IMG/VR virus record: IMGVR_UViG_3300045885_000114
Location: 1 to 20,182 of that record
DNA from: a virus
Length of the DNA: 20,182 nt
Direction: 5' to 3' (one strand)
Under the pieces are notes generated by a model. It was given only the letters and a program-made list of their open reading frames with translations, was not told where the DNA came from and ran no database searches. Below are positions 1-6,360 of this stretch, one piece after another. Made by a program: the position numbers and the translations under genes. Positions within the stretch are counted from its first letter, which is position 1. Each line of letters begins with the position of its first letter.

Positions 1-2
1 AC

Positions 3-920
3 TCGTATGAAACACTGAAGGAAGGGTTCGATCGAATTTCAACGCGTGTCGTCGCTGGAGACGCAACGCCTTTAGTTGGTGACAGCTATGTCACGCTACT
101 GGACGAGCTTGAAGCGAATAAGGTTAGTCCGCAGCTTGTTGCAACTGGATGGCCTGGACTTGATTCATTCATTGGTGGCTTCTCGCCCGGTGAGCTTGTT
201 GTTGTCGCTGGCCCAAACGGTGGCGGCAAGTCTGTCTTCGCGTTAAACCTTGCAACGTATGCAGCCAAGCGTAACCGCGGCGTGCTTTATGTGACCCTTG
301 AAATGGGTGAGCGAGATATTCAACGTCGGATGACCGCCAACTTTGCGGATGTAAACCTAACGGCACTTTACAACTCTCGATATACGTCTGATGACAGAAA
401 GAGAATAGTTGAGGTAAGTAGCCAGTTCTCTCAGTTACCGATGGGAATCTGGGATCGATCGAATATCACTGTCGACAGTATCATTGAGCGAGCGGAAGCA
501 TATCGACAGCAAATGGATCTACGGATGATCGTGGTGGATTATCTTGGCTTAGTTAGTGTTCAGGATAAGAAGGCAAGCGAGTACGACAGGATAACATCAG
601 TGGCTCGTCATCTGAAGATTATGGCTCGCGAGTTAAACGTAATCGTTGTGTCACCATGTCAATTGAACAAAGAGGGTTTAAAGAAGCCAACGCCGTCGCT
701 TGACGACCTGAAGTCTTCAGGAGAGATCGCGGCGTCCGCTGATTTTGTATTCTTCCTTCGGATGGATGATGGAGATGGAGTAAAACCATCCGCCCCAATT
801 AAGCTATTCGTGAAAAAGAATCGTCGTGGTCCAGAGGCAATGCTGACGCTGCAGTTCGATAAACCCTTTCAAAGAATCGTAGAGCAAGGGCCAGTCGATT
901 GGGAATACGAAAATGGTTAA
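3..920 (+). CDS. DnaB-family replicative helicase, C-terminal part (5' partial)
   Basis: The reading frame is open from the window edge, so the N-terminus is missing. The visible 305 residues form a RecA-like ATPase core. They show a Walker A motif GPNGGGKS at bases 210-233, the DnaB-type segment VTLEMGERDIQRRM just downstream, and a Walker B strand MIVVDYLGLV near base 525. A glutamine/asparagine sensor-like segment (SPCQLNKEG) and a C-terminal FVKKNRRGPEAMLTLQFD strand follow. These match the helicase domain of DnaB-type proteins, which unwind DNA as hexamers at the replication fork. The TGWPGLDSFIGG start of the core is typical of phage DnaB-like proteins. Its last codons overlap the next gene by 8 nt, suggesting coupled translation. 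The family call is firm. Whether it is the sole replicative helicase of the phage is inferred. Confidence 0.92.
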   Translation, partial: SYETLKEGFDRISTRVVAGDATPLVGDSYVTLLDELEANKVSPQLVATGWPGLDSFIGGFSPGELVVVAGPNGGGKSVFALNLATYAAKRNRGVLYVTLEMGERDIQRRMTANFADVNLTALYNSRYTSDDRKRIVEVSSQFSQLPMGIWDRSNITVDSIIERAEAYRQQMDLRMIVVDYLGLVSVQDKKASEYDRITSVARHLKIMARELNVIVVSPCQLNKEGLKKPTPSLDDLKSSGEIAASADFVFFLRMDDGDGVKPSAPIKLFVKKNRRGPEAMLTLQFDKPFQRIVEQGPVDWEYENG

Positions 921-1536
921 GGCTATTCCGTGGGTGTTTGATGGAATTCCATTTCGATCGAAGTTAGAAGCGAAGTGGTATCACACTCTAAGGCTTATGG
1001 GGTTGATGGTGGAGTCGGAACCTGAAGCGATTGAGGTAGAGACTTGTATCTACGATCATTCGACAGAAGTGTACCTACCAGACTTCTACGTATCTGGTGG
1101 GCAGGAGCACTTTAAGGGATGTTATGTCGAGATTAAACCATGGCTGCCGAGTGATGTTAAATACAAACAACACGACCTTGAGTCTGTACAAAAGGCAGTG
1201 TGTTTAGGTTACGAAGTTCCGACGTTGATTGTCGTAGGTTCTCCGAGGGCGTTCTTTGGTGTGTGCTGCAATGAGCGTCACGAAGGAAGCCCCGAAGGAT
1301 ATCGACTGGGATGGTATTTACAGGCTCTCGGTCCATGGTGTGAGTGTGGATGGTGCCCTGATGAAGGGGATGAACTAAAAGATCCGCGTGAGTTTACGGT
1401 TGATTGTGTTCTTCGTGGAGAAGTCTGGTGTCGCCTAAAGGCATCAGAGGTTCCAGAGCAGATCCCATTTCACGAACAGGTCGAAATCGACGTTCAGTGG
1501 AAAGGCCGAGAGTTGGGTCCTATTTCCGCAGGGTAA
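913..1536 (+). CDS. PD-(D/E)XK-superfamily nuclease candidate
   Basis: The 207-aa protein carries the spaced acidic/lysine residues of the restriction-endonuclease-like fold: Glu19 in SKLEAKWY, Asp57 in YLPDFYV, and Glu73/Lys75 in YVEIKP. The order E, D, ExK, with a hydrophobic strand before each element, is the usual core of phage and transposon nucleases of this superfamily (TnsA-like and resolvase-like). A Cys cluster, PWCECGWC, at residues 141-148 could bind zinc. The ATG lies inside the 3' end of the helicase gene (8 nt overlap), so the two are probably co-translated. The context suggests processing of replication or recombination intermediates. The exact DNA substrate cannot be read from the sequence. 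Base composition is AT-richer than the structural genes downstream. Confidence 0.72.
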   Translation: MVKAIPWVFDGIPFRSKLEAKWYHTLRLMGLMVESEPEAIEVETCIYDHSTEVYLPDFYVSGGQEHFKGCYVEIKPWLPSDVKYKQHDLESVQKAVCLGYEVPTLIVVGSPRAFFGVCCNERHEGSPEGYRLGWYLQALGPWCECGWCPDEGDELKDPREFTVDCVLRGEVWCRLKASEVPEQIPFHEQVEIDVQWKGRELGPISAG

Positions 1537-1547
1537 ATCTTCAAAAT

Positions 1548-1576
1548 TTGACACTCTTTTCAAATTGCCAATTACT
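1548..1576 (+). promoter_or_regulatory. candidate sigma70-type promoter before the HTH gene
   Basis: A perfect -35 hexamer TTGACA lies at 1548-1553. Seventeen bases later comes ATTACT (1571-1576), a poor -10 with 3 of 6 consensus bases. Transcription would start near 1583, inside the palindrome that follows and about 10 nt before the ATG. This is the only clear gap between the replication genes and the accessory genes, which supports a promoter here. The weak -10 keeps confidence low. Confidence 0.4.
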
Positions 1577-1589
1577 TGACACAGTGTCA
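1577..1589. promoter_or_regulatory. 13-bp palindrome, candidate operator
   Basis: TGACAC-A-GTGTCA is a perfect inverted repeat with a single central base. It ends 3 nt before the HTH gene's ATG and covers the predicted transcription start. The heptamer TTGACAC that begins at 1576 is also present at 1548-1554, giving a second half-site 28 bp upstream that coincides with the -35 box. This layout suits autoregulation by the adjacent HTH protein. That link is inference from position only. Confidence 0.5.
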
Positions 1590-1592
1590 GGG

Positions 1593-1847
1593 ATGGAGCT
1601 GCAGGATCAGTTTCGTGAGTTGGTTCGGCAGGTCGGAAACAACCATCAGACGGCACGGAAGGCAGGGATCAGCCGACGGGCATTGCTGAAGTGGCTATCT
1701 GGCGATAGCGACTTTGGTGCTCGAAACCTGCAGCGTCTGGCTTCAGCGTTGAAAATTAAACTCTCTTTCGAGGTGGATGATGATCAAAGCTCTCAAAGCC
1801 CTGCTGATTGTGGCACTGTTGCTGGCTGCGGTTCCGAGTGCTGCTAA
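1593..1847 (+). CDS. small XRE/Cro-like helix-turn-helix protein
   Basis: The 84-aa product contains one HTH domain at about residues 15-55. Its recognition region, NHQTARKAGISRRALLKWL, is followed by NLQRLASALKIKLSF, a typical XRE-type helix and strand. The ATG at 1593 is preferred because longer versions would run far into the nuclease gene. A GTG at 1584 is in frame but lies within the palindrome. There is no strong ribosome site, only CAGGG directly upstream, so the message may be nearly leaderless. The last 24 residues (Ser- and Cys-rich) lie in a 71-nt overlap with the next gene and may be non-essential. The likely role is DNA binding and local repression. Its target is not known. Confidence 0.65.
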   Translation: MELQDQFRELVRQVGNNHQTARKAGISRRALLKWLSGDSDFGARNLQRLASALKIKLSFEVDDDQSSQSPADCGTVAGCGSECC

Positions 1848-2244
1848 CGCCCAGTGCGGACTCGGCGGCTGCCGCGTGGGTTCTCGAGTCGGGAATGTGC
1901 TCCGTCATCGGCCCCGGCTTTTCCGTCCGTTCGGCTACCGCGTTCGACAACGAACCGTTGTGCGTGCTCGTGTCGCTCACACGGGGGATTTTGACCTTTC
2001 GTCCCGTGTGGTGGCAGCAAGGCCGGGCTGCACCTGTGGGCCATCGTGTGCGTGTGGTCCGTCGTGTGATTGTTCTTCTCATGCGGCTGCCGCCTCGCAG
2101 CAGCACACGCTGGCTCCACAGGTCACCCGTGAGATGTTACCGGCCGATGTGATCCCGCTGAGCACGGTCTACGAGCGAACGCGATCGGTGATGGTTCAGC
2201 CGCGTGCGATGGTGTGTGTCGGTGGCCAGTGTTTTCTCCAATAA
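1777..2244 (+). CDS. secreted Cys-rich small protein
   Basis: The 155-aa protein starts with a clear Sec signal peptide: Lys at positions 4 and 7, a Leu/Ala-rich core at 8-20, and probable cleavage after ANA25. The mature part is Arg-rich at first, then has a CxC repeat block (CTCGPSCACGPSCDC) near residues 85-99. This block is encoded by an 18-nt tandem duplication and resembles a metal-binding or disulfide module. A final pair of Cys closes the protein (CVGGQC). The ribosome site AGGTGG directly precedes two successive ATGs (1777 and 1780), and either could start translation. It overlaps the HTH gene by 71 nt in another frame. I do not recognise the family. Small Cys- and Gly-rich exported proteins of this style are common in planctomycetes. 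Confidence 0.7.
   Translation: MMIKALKALLIVALLLAAVPSAANAQCGLGGCRVGSRVGNVLRHRPRLFRPFGYRVRQRTVVRARVAHTGDFDLSSRVVAARPGCTCGPSCACGPSCDCSSHAAAASQQHTLAPQVTREMLPADVIPLSTVYERTRSVMVQPRAMVCVGGQCFLQ
2029..2079 (+). repeat. 18-nt tandem repeat coding CxCGPS units
   Basis: Two full 18-nt units (2029-2046 and 2047-2064) encode CTCGPS and CACGPS. They are followed by a partial unit encoding CDCSS. The units share TGTGG-CC-TCGTGTG and differ mostly at third positions, so the repeat is constrained at protein level. Confidence 0.7.
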
Positions 2245-2259
2245 GGGCAACAAAACCGT

Positions 2260-2625
2260 ATGTCGCATTTCAACATCACGATCACTGGATTGACGGCTGT
2301 TGAAGCGGCTCAGCACCTTGTGCAGCTTGTCTCGCAAGGTCAACTCGGGAGCGAGCTGCAGAACGATCCGCAGTGCATAATCGATTGCGTCTACGTGATC
2401 GAGCGGTTTTTTTTGTTGAAGGGTCCGGGCCCATTTGGGGCTGTCACGGGAACCCCAGTAAACACGGAAGCACAGGTCATTCAAGAGTTCGAAACACTGA
2501 ATCAACAGCTTCAATCGTCGCCGCCTGTGGCGACTGCAGCGGCACCCGGTGCGATTCCGCCATGGTTGATTCAGATTGCGATCCAAGCGTTTCTGGCGTG
2601 GCTAAATTCGCGTAAGACGCCCTGA
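2260..2625 (+). CDS. hypothetical protein with C-terminal amphipathic/hydrophobic helix
   Basis: The 121-aa product is unrecognised. Residues 1-55 (ITGLTAVEAAQHLVQLVSQG and onward) look like a compact alpha/beta unit with a Cys pair (CIIDC). A Pro/Ala-rich linker at about 87-100 leads into PPWLIQIAIQAFLAWLNSRK, a helix that is hydrophobic on most faces and ends in basic residues. The helix could sit at a membrane or pack against a partner. It lies between two exported proteins. AAGGG at 2244-2248 precedes the ATG, with wide spacing. A run of eight T at 2407-2414 lies inside the gene without disturbing the frame. Holin-like function was considered, but one short tail helix does not establish it. 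Confidence 0.55.
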   Translation: MSHFNITITGLTAVEAAQHLVQLVSQGQLGSELQNDPQCIIDCVYVIERFFLLKGPGPFGAVTGTPVNTEAQVIQEFETLNQQLQSSPPVATAAAPGAIPPWLIQIAIQAFLAWLNSRKTP

Positions 2626-2675
2626 AGCATGGCTGCCGGGGCACGGAGTTGATTAATTTCCAACGGAGGATCCTC

Positions 2676-3368
2676 TTGGGAATCGTAGGCACAACAACAA
2701 AATCACTCCGTGCCCTAGTTCTTTTCGCTGTGCTGCCTTGGTCAGCGTTTGGACTCGAAGTATCGCCGAAGAATCCTGTTCCGCCCTACACGCTCGTTCG
2801 AGTTCAAGTCGATCAAGGCGAACGCTGTTGGGTACTGAAACAAGACTTCTCACCGGTTGATCTTGAGTACACGAAATCCGGATTCTGTTTCGTTGGTCCG
2901 CCAGGGCGGTATGTCATCTTGGCGATGACACCTGACGGCCAGAACCAGGCGGTGGTTGAGATCGGCGGCAGTGGTCCAACACCCCCCGGGCCATTGCCGC
3001 CTGGTCCGACCCCACCAACACCAAACGACAAGTACGGTCTGGTTGCAATCTCGTCAGTGTCACGATCGAAGATCGGTAACGACGGTCGCCAGCACATCGG
3101 AGCGATAGCAGCGAACTTCTCAGCTGCAGCTGCGGCGATCAGGGCGGGTGCACTTCGCGATCGAACGACGGCGATGGCATCGTTGCAGGCTGCGAACAAA
3201 ATCACGCTCGTTGATGGAAGCCTTGCATGGGCTTCGTGGAAGGCCTGGTCGAACGATGTTGGTTTTGCTTTTGATCGGTTGAACAGAGCTGGCAGCTTAC
3301 CAACGGTGACCGAGTATGCCGAAGCTTTTGAGGACGTGAGTCGTGGGCTCATGGCAGGGGTTTGGTGA
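2676..3368 (+). CDS. secreted protein with Ig-like domain and Pro-rich linker
   Basis: The start is taken as TTG at 2676. It follows CGGAGGA (2664-2670) by 5 nt, and it places a signal peptide at the N-terminus (TTTKSLRALVLFAVLPWSAFG, cut near residue 26). An upstream in-frame TTG at 2649 has its purine box too close and would spoil the signal. After the signal comes a beta-rich domain (about 27-97) ending in GPPGRYVILAMTPDGQNQAVVEI, then a Pro/Gly linker (about 98-117), then a helical C-terminal domain with SAAAAAIRAGA. This plan of beta domain and Pro-rich linker is one I associate with planctomycete exported proteins. No enzyme motif is visible. It overlaps the protease gene by 1 nt, so the two may act together. 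Confidence 0.68.
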   Translation: MGIVGTTTKSLRALVLFAVLPWSAFGLEVSPKNPVPPYTLVRVQVDQGERCWVLKQDFSPVDLEYTKSGFCFVGPPGRYVILAMTPDGQNQAVVEIGGSGPTPPGPLPPGPTPPTPNDKYGLVAISSVSRSKIGNDGRQHIGAIAANFSAAAAAIRAGALRDRTTAMASLQAANKITLVDGSLAWASWKAWSNDVGFAFDRLNRAGSLPTVTEYAEAFEDVSRGLMAGVW

Positions 3369-4276
3369 TGAGCAGCGTCGCGACTCCACAATTTGGCTGG
3401 GCAGGAGCTTTCGAGGCACAACGTGCTTGGCAACAGATCGGTGATCAGTTCCCTGTCTTTCACATGTTCGGCCCACCGAAGGCACTGCAGAGAACGTGTG
3501 CGTGGGATCAATGGCCGGCTCTAAACTTCGACATCAACAAGACGATCCTCGTCAGACAAGAGACAGGCTGCTGCGTAAGTTTTGGCGCCGCAATTGCTGT
3601 TGTCTCGGTAATGATTGACGAGATAGTTCGACTTGGTGAATCCGAACGACTTCGCATTCCATTCCCACCGTACATGTACGGGACTTCACGACTGATGCCT
3701 GAAGGTGGAAACGGAAGGCTGCGTGGTGCTGGATCACTTGGTTCATGGATGGCGAATGTGATCGTGAAATACGGCGTTCTCGCTGCTGATGAGCCGAATG
3801 TTCCAGCATACTCAGGGCGATTGGCGGATCAGTGGGGCAACAACAAGTCTGGCTTCCAGCAATTCATCAAAGGTGCATCCGACCATACGATCCGCACAGC
3901 GGCACGCATTCGAACCATCGAGCAACTGGCCGATGCAGTAAACAATCACTATTACTGCACGATCGCATCGAATCGCGGCTACAGCATGCGGCTCAAGGAT
4001 GACCGCGGAAAGAGTTGGTTTGTTGGTCGTGATACGTGGCCACACCAGATGTCAATTCTCGCCGTCGATACGCAGCCTGAGCTTTGCTTCTATCGTCGTC
4101 AGCAATGGGGTGAGATGGCCCACGGACCACAGCTTGACGGTCCAAACGGCGGTGGCTGGGTGACAGCTGACGTTTTGCGTCCAGAGCTTGAGAACGAAGA
4201 TTGCGAGTGCTATGCGTTCTCAGGGCTGAACGGATTTCCAACCGACGAACAAAAACCAGAGCACCAGTTTATTTAG
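3368..4276 (+). CDS. papain-like (C1-type) cysteine protease candidate
   Basis: The 302-aa protein has the ordered signature of papain-fold peptidases. Gln64 and Cys69 lie in QETGCCVSF, with Phe three residues after the Cys as in papain. His226 is in WPHQMSILAVD, and Asn260 with Trp264 are in DGPNGGGWV. The Gln-to-Cys spacing is one residue shorter than in papain, and Cys68/Cys69 are adjacent, so the nucleophile needs testing. No signal peptide is evident. The ATG at 3368 is preferred over TTG 3362 and GTG 3365: AGGGG sits 7 nt upstream and the ATG overlaps the preceding stop by one base. It could be a lysis enzyme, a host-directed protease, or a virion maturation factor. The capsid operon carries its own protease, which argues against maturation. 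Confidence 0.65.
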   Translation: MSSVATPQFGWAGAFEAQRAWQQIGDQFPVFHMFGPPKALQRTCAWDQWPALNFDINKTILVRQETGCCVSFGAAIAVVSVMIDEIVRLGESERLRIPFPPYMYGTSRLMPEGGNGRLRGAGSLGSWMANVIVKYGVLAADEPNVPAYSGRLADQWGNNKSGFQQFIKGASDHTIRTAARIRTIEQLADAVNNHYYCTIASNRGYSMRLKDDRGKSWFVGRDTWPHQMSILAVDTQPELCFYRRQQWGEMAHGPQLDGPNGGGWVTADVLRPELENEDCECYAFSGLNGFPTDEQKPEHQFI

Positions 4277-4278
4277 TC

Positions 4279-4662
4279 ATGGCAATCACACACCAGATCA
4301 CCGTCCAATTCACCGCGGGCAATAACCGTATCAGCAAGAGTATCAGCCAGAGCGTTGAAGCTGCATCGTGTCTGGATGTGTCAATCACTGACGGGCAGAC
4401 GAACAAGGAATGTTCGTTCATTGCTGAGTCGACAGGGCTCAAGTCTTTTTTTATCTACTCAGATCAAGACGTCACGGTGAAGACGAACAGTTCTGGAAGT
4501 CCACAAGAAACATTCACGCTCGCTGCTAACAAACCGCAGTATTGGCAGACTGGCATGGGCACGACCCCGATCGCTGGTGATGTGACGAAGGTGTTTATCA
4601 CCAATGCAAGTGGTGCAACAGCACGCGTTGAAATACAAGCAGGCTGGGATGGGACACCATGA
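4279..4662 (+). CDS. beta-rich paralogue family, copy A
   Basis: This 127-aa protein is the first of three homologues in the window; the others start at 16889 and 17290. The shared core is SDQDVTVKTNSSGSP, followed by ET, aromatic, T and NKP. A second conserved block, TNASG-TAR, lies near the C-terminus. Alternating hydrophobic and Ser/Thr residues suggest a beta-sandwich. The ATG at 4279 lies 2 nt after the protease stop with no ribosome site, so translation is probably coupled. The two other copies follow the tail tube-like gene, so a virion surface or tail-associated role is plausible. This copy sits outside the structural cluster, next to the protease. The function is unknown. Confidence 0.72.
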   Translation: MAITHQITVQFTAGNNRISKSISQSVEAASCLDVSITDGQTNKECSFIAESTGLKSFFIYSDQDVTVKTNSSGSPQETFTLAANKPQYWQTGMGTTPIAGDVTKVFITNASGATARVEIQAGWDGTP

Positions 4663-5024
4663 CATTTACCGATTGGCTTTTTGACCCGATTGTCCGCGAG
4701 TTGCGGCGTTTTTCGAAAAGGATGGGACGAATTATGGCTGATAATCTCCAACCACTGCTCGACAGATTGGACACCCAAAACACTGCGATTCGAGCTGCAG
4801 TTGATGGTATTAATGCACTCGACGCAACTCTTGAAGAAGTCCGCGACACTTTGCAGCACCAGCTGGAAACCGGTGGCGTGAACGAAGCGGCGAACGCTGC
4901 ACTGACAGCGAAGCTCGACGAAGGTGACGCTGCGTTGGCTTCGATGGCTCAAGCGTTAATACGTGCTCAGGAAGACGACCCGAACCTTCCGCATCCGCAT
5001 CCTGAACCAGAACCCCAACCGTAG
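4659..5024 (+). CDS. small coiled-coil protein with Pro/His-rich tail
   Basis: The 121-aa product opens with an amphipathic basic segment (DWLFDPIVRELRRFSKRMGRIM). A long predicted coiled coil of heptad-like Leu/Ile/Ala follows (about residues 27-105: LQPLLDRLDTQNTAI, GINALDATLEEVRDTL and so on). It ends in a Pro/His/Glu-rich tail (PHPHPEPEP). It overlaps copy A by 4 nt (ATGA) and is the last gene before a terminator. I do not recognise the family. The N-terminal helix could touch a membrane, and the coiled coil could bring partners together. A spanin or structural accessory role cannot be chosen from sequence alone. Confidence 0.6.
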   Translation: MTFTDWLFDPIVRELRRFSKRMGRIMADNLQPLLDRLDTQNTAIRAAVDGINALDATLEEVRDTLQHQLETGGVNEAANAALTAKLDEGDAALASMAQALIRAQEDDPNLPHPHPEPEPQP

Positions 5025-5045
5025 CTGGCAACTCGTGGTTGTCAG
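5025..5045 (+). other. hairpin directly after the coiled-coil gene
   Basis: CTGGCAAC (5025-5032) can pair with GTTGTCAG (5038-5045) across a 5-nt loop, matching at 7 of 8 positions. It starts on the base after the stop codon and lies 5 nt upstream of the terminator hairpin. It may protect the 3' end or help termination. Confidence 0.4.
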
Positions 5046-5050
5046 TAGGG

Positions 5051-5079
5051 CCGGCCCTTGTTCCCTTAGGGCCGGTTTT
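5051..5079 (+). terminator. Rho-independent terminator
   Basis: An 8-bp GC-only-but-one stem, CCGGCCCT (5051-5058) with AGGGCCGG (5068-5075), has a 9-nt loop and is followed at once by TTTT. It ends the accessory transcript. The next gene starts 19 nt after the T-tract, so it must be reached by read-through or by a promoter not visible here. The T-tract is short, so termination may be partial. Confidence 0.72.
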
Positions 5080-5097
5080 AACCATGGAGTCGATTTG

Positions 5098-5367
5098 ATG
5101 TTCAGTCGACGAGCACTATTGAAAGCGGCAGCGGCAATACCGGCAGTTGCCTTCCTGAGAAATCGCAATGGAAGCTCTGTCGTCAAGCACCCGTCGATGG
5201 GCTCGACGTTCGAGAGCGTTCACGCAATCACAAGCTTAGCTCCACCGATACCGGGCGACGACGCCGTGACAAAGGCGTATGTCGATGGATTGGAGCTTGA
5301 GGACGGAATGTGTTTTTTAGTGTGCGGGCAGTCTGAGTCGAGACTCAATGGAGTTTACAAGGTTTGA
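5098..5367 (+). CDS. Tat-signal protein ending in a tail-fibre-like fragment
   Basis: The 89-aa product begins with a twin-arginine signal, FSRRALLKAAAAIPAVAFL: the SRRxLLK box, then an Ala-rich hydrophobic stretch. The C-terminal half, DDAVTKAYVDGL and then MCFLVCGQSESRLNGVYKV, resembles the module found in many phage tail fibres (KAYVD, then a VLVxGQTxxxxNGVY-like segment). In fibres the module continues for many residues, but here the gene stops right after NGVYKV. It may therefore be a truncated fibre fused to an export signal, or a small exported protein. The ATG has GGAG 8 nt upstream. Upstream in-frame starts would cross the terminator. Export by Tat and the fibre link are both inferred. 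Confidence 0.58.
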   Translation: MFSRRALLKAAAAIPAVAFLRNRNGSSVVKHPSMGSTFESVHAITSLAPPIPGDDAVTKAYVDGLELEDGMCFLVCGQSESRLNGVYKV

Positions 5368-5369
5368 CG

Positions 5370-5627
5370 ATGGTCGGTTCATCAGGGCTTTCTAAGAACC
5401 CTTGGAATTTCGTCGACGACGACCTGAATCAGGTTCGCATGAGCCTGCTATCTCGTCTGGACGATGAAGACGGGGCCGTCGCACTCAAGGCCGCTCAGGA
5501 GATTCGTCTGATCGTTGAATGGATTTTCAAGCGGGACGATGCGGCCAAAGCGGCACAGGAGAAGAGAAGGCCACCACAGGACGGCGTGAAGTTAGTACCG
5601 CTCAAAGGTCTCCGATTTGCCGGATGA
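5370..5627 (+). CDS. small hypothetical protein before the terminase
   Basis: The 85-aa product, counted from ATG 5370, has an acidic helical middle (DDDLNQVRMSLLSRLDDEDGAVALKAAQEIRLI, interrupted only by the helix turn) and a basic C-terminal part (KRRPPQDGVKLVPLK). A TTG at 5364 is an alternative start that overlaps the previous stop; CAAGG upstream could serve either. It overlaps the terminase small subunit gene by 11 nt, so it belongs to the packaging transcript. I do not recognise the family. A role linked to packaging is suggested by position only. Confidence 0.55.
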   Translation: MVGSSGLSKNPWNFVDDDLNQVRMSLLSRLDDEDGAVALKAAQEIRLIVEWIFKRDDAAKAAQEKRRPPQDGVKLVPLKGLRFAG

Positions 5628-6360
5628 TGATTTTACAACAGCCCAAGTATGTGAAGCACTTGGAGTCAAGCCGGCACTCGTGAAGCAGTGGCGTGACCAA
5701 GGCATGCCCGCGGTCCGCATCAAGAATTCCTACCACTACGACCCGTTCGCTGTTGAAAAGTGGCTGATCGATCAGGGGATTGCCACACGGGTCGAAGACG
5801 AAGAGGAGTTAGACGACGATACAAGCCCGATTTTCAAATCAAGAAGCGAGATTGCCGAAGTGTTCGGCGTATCAACTCGCAGTGTGGCAGCATGGCTTGA
5901 GGACCCGTCGTTTCCCGGCCGTGTGGGCGAGCGAGCGACGTCACGCGGCGGCTACTTTCCCGCACGAGCCATTGCACGGTGGCTACGGGCGAACGGGAAG
6001 AGAGCGGTCATCCCGCCCGGCCTGGTGGACGATGAACCGCAGCCGGAAGCCACGGGAGCGTCGATTAACCCACGCGACCGCCTGGCACGTATCCGGGGCG
6101 ACAAGGCCGAACTGGAGCTGAACCGCCTGCAGGGTCAGTTGATCTCGGCCGAAGAAGTCAAAGCTTACTGCCAGCGTTGTTGGGCGTATGCCCAGTCGAC
6201 GCTGAACGAGTTGCCGCATGTGGCACTCGCTGAGCTTCCGCACGATCTCGACGAGCGTGCAAAACGAGTCGTTTTTAACGTATCGCAGCGGGTGGTCAAA
6301 AATACGCTGCTCACAATTTCCGATTTACTGACGAACGATCCTGACGCTGAGAATGGTTAG
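5617..6360 (+). CDS. terminase small subunit, Nu1-like with two HTH modules
   Basis: The small subunit binds the packaging start site on phage DNA and recruits the large subunit. The 247-aa protein has two MerR/Nu1-type winged-helix units. Unit 1, at about residues 6-53, reads TTAQVCEALGVKPALVKQW and then YHYDPFAVEKWL. Unit 2, at about 74-125, reads SRSEIAEVFGVSTRSVAAWL and then GYFPARAIARWL. A helical segment with RLARIRGDKAELELNRLQGQLI follows, the typical Nu1-family link to the oligomerisation region. The start is TTG at 5617, with AAAGG 8 nt upstream. The next in-frame ATG would remove half of the first HTH. It overlaps the upstream gene by 11 nt and the large subunit by 8 nt. Confidence 0.82.
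   Translation: MPDDDFTTAQVCEALGVKPALVKQWRDQGMPAVRIKNSYHYDPFAVEKWLIDQGIATRVEDEEELDDDTSPIFKSRSEIAEVFGVSTRSVAAWLEDPSFPGRVGERATSRGGYFPARAIARWLRANGKRAVIPPGLVDDEPQPEATGASINPRDRLARIRGDKAELELNRLQGQLISAEEVKAYCQRCWAYAQSTLNELPHVALAELPHDLDERAKRVVFNVSQRVVKNTLLTISDLLTNDPDAENG

Noticed and set aside
2813-3511. 232-aa open frame on the minus strand
   Set aside because: It spans the border of two well-supported + strand genes; its Pro/Gly-rich part is the complement of the Pro-rich linker.
5025-5097. Possible cos/pac packaging site in the gap before the terminase genes
   Set aside because: Repeats there are better explained as a hairpin and a terminator. No lambda-like cos pattern was seen.
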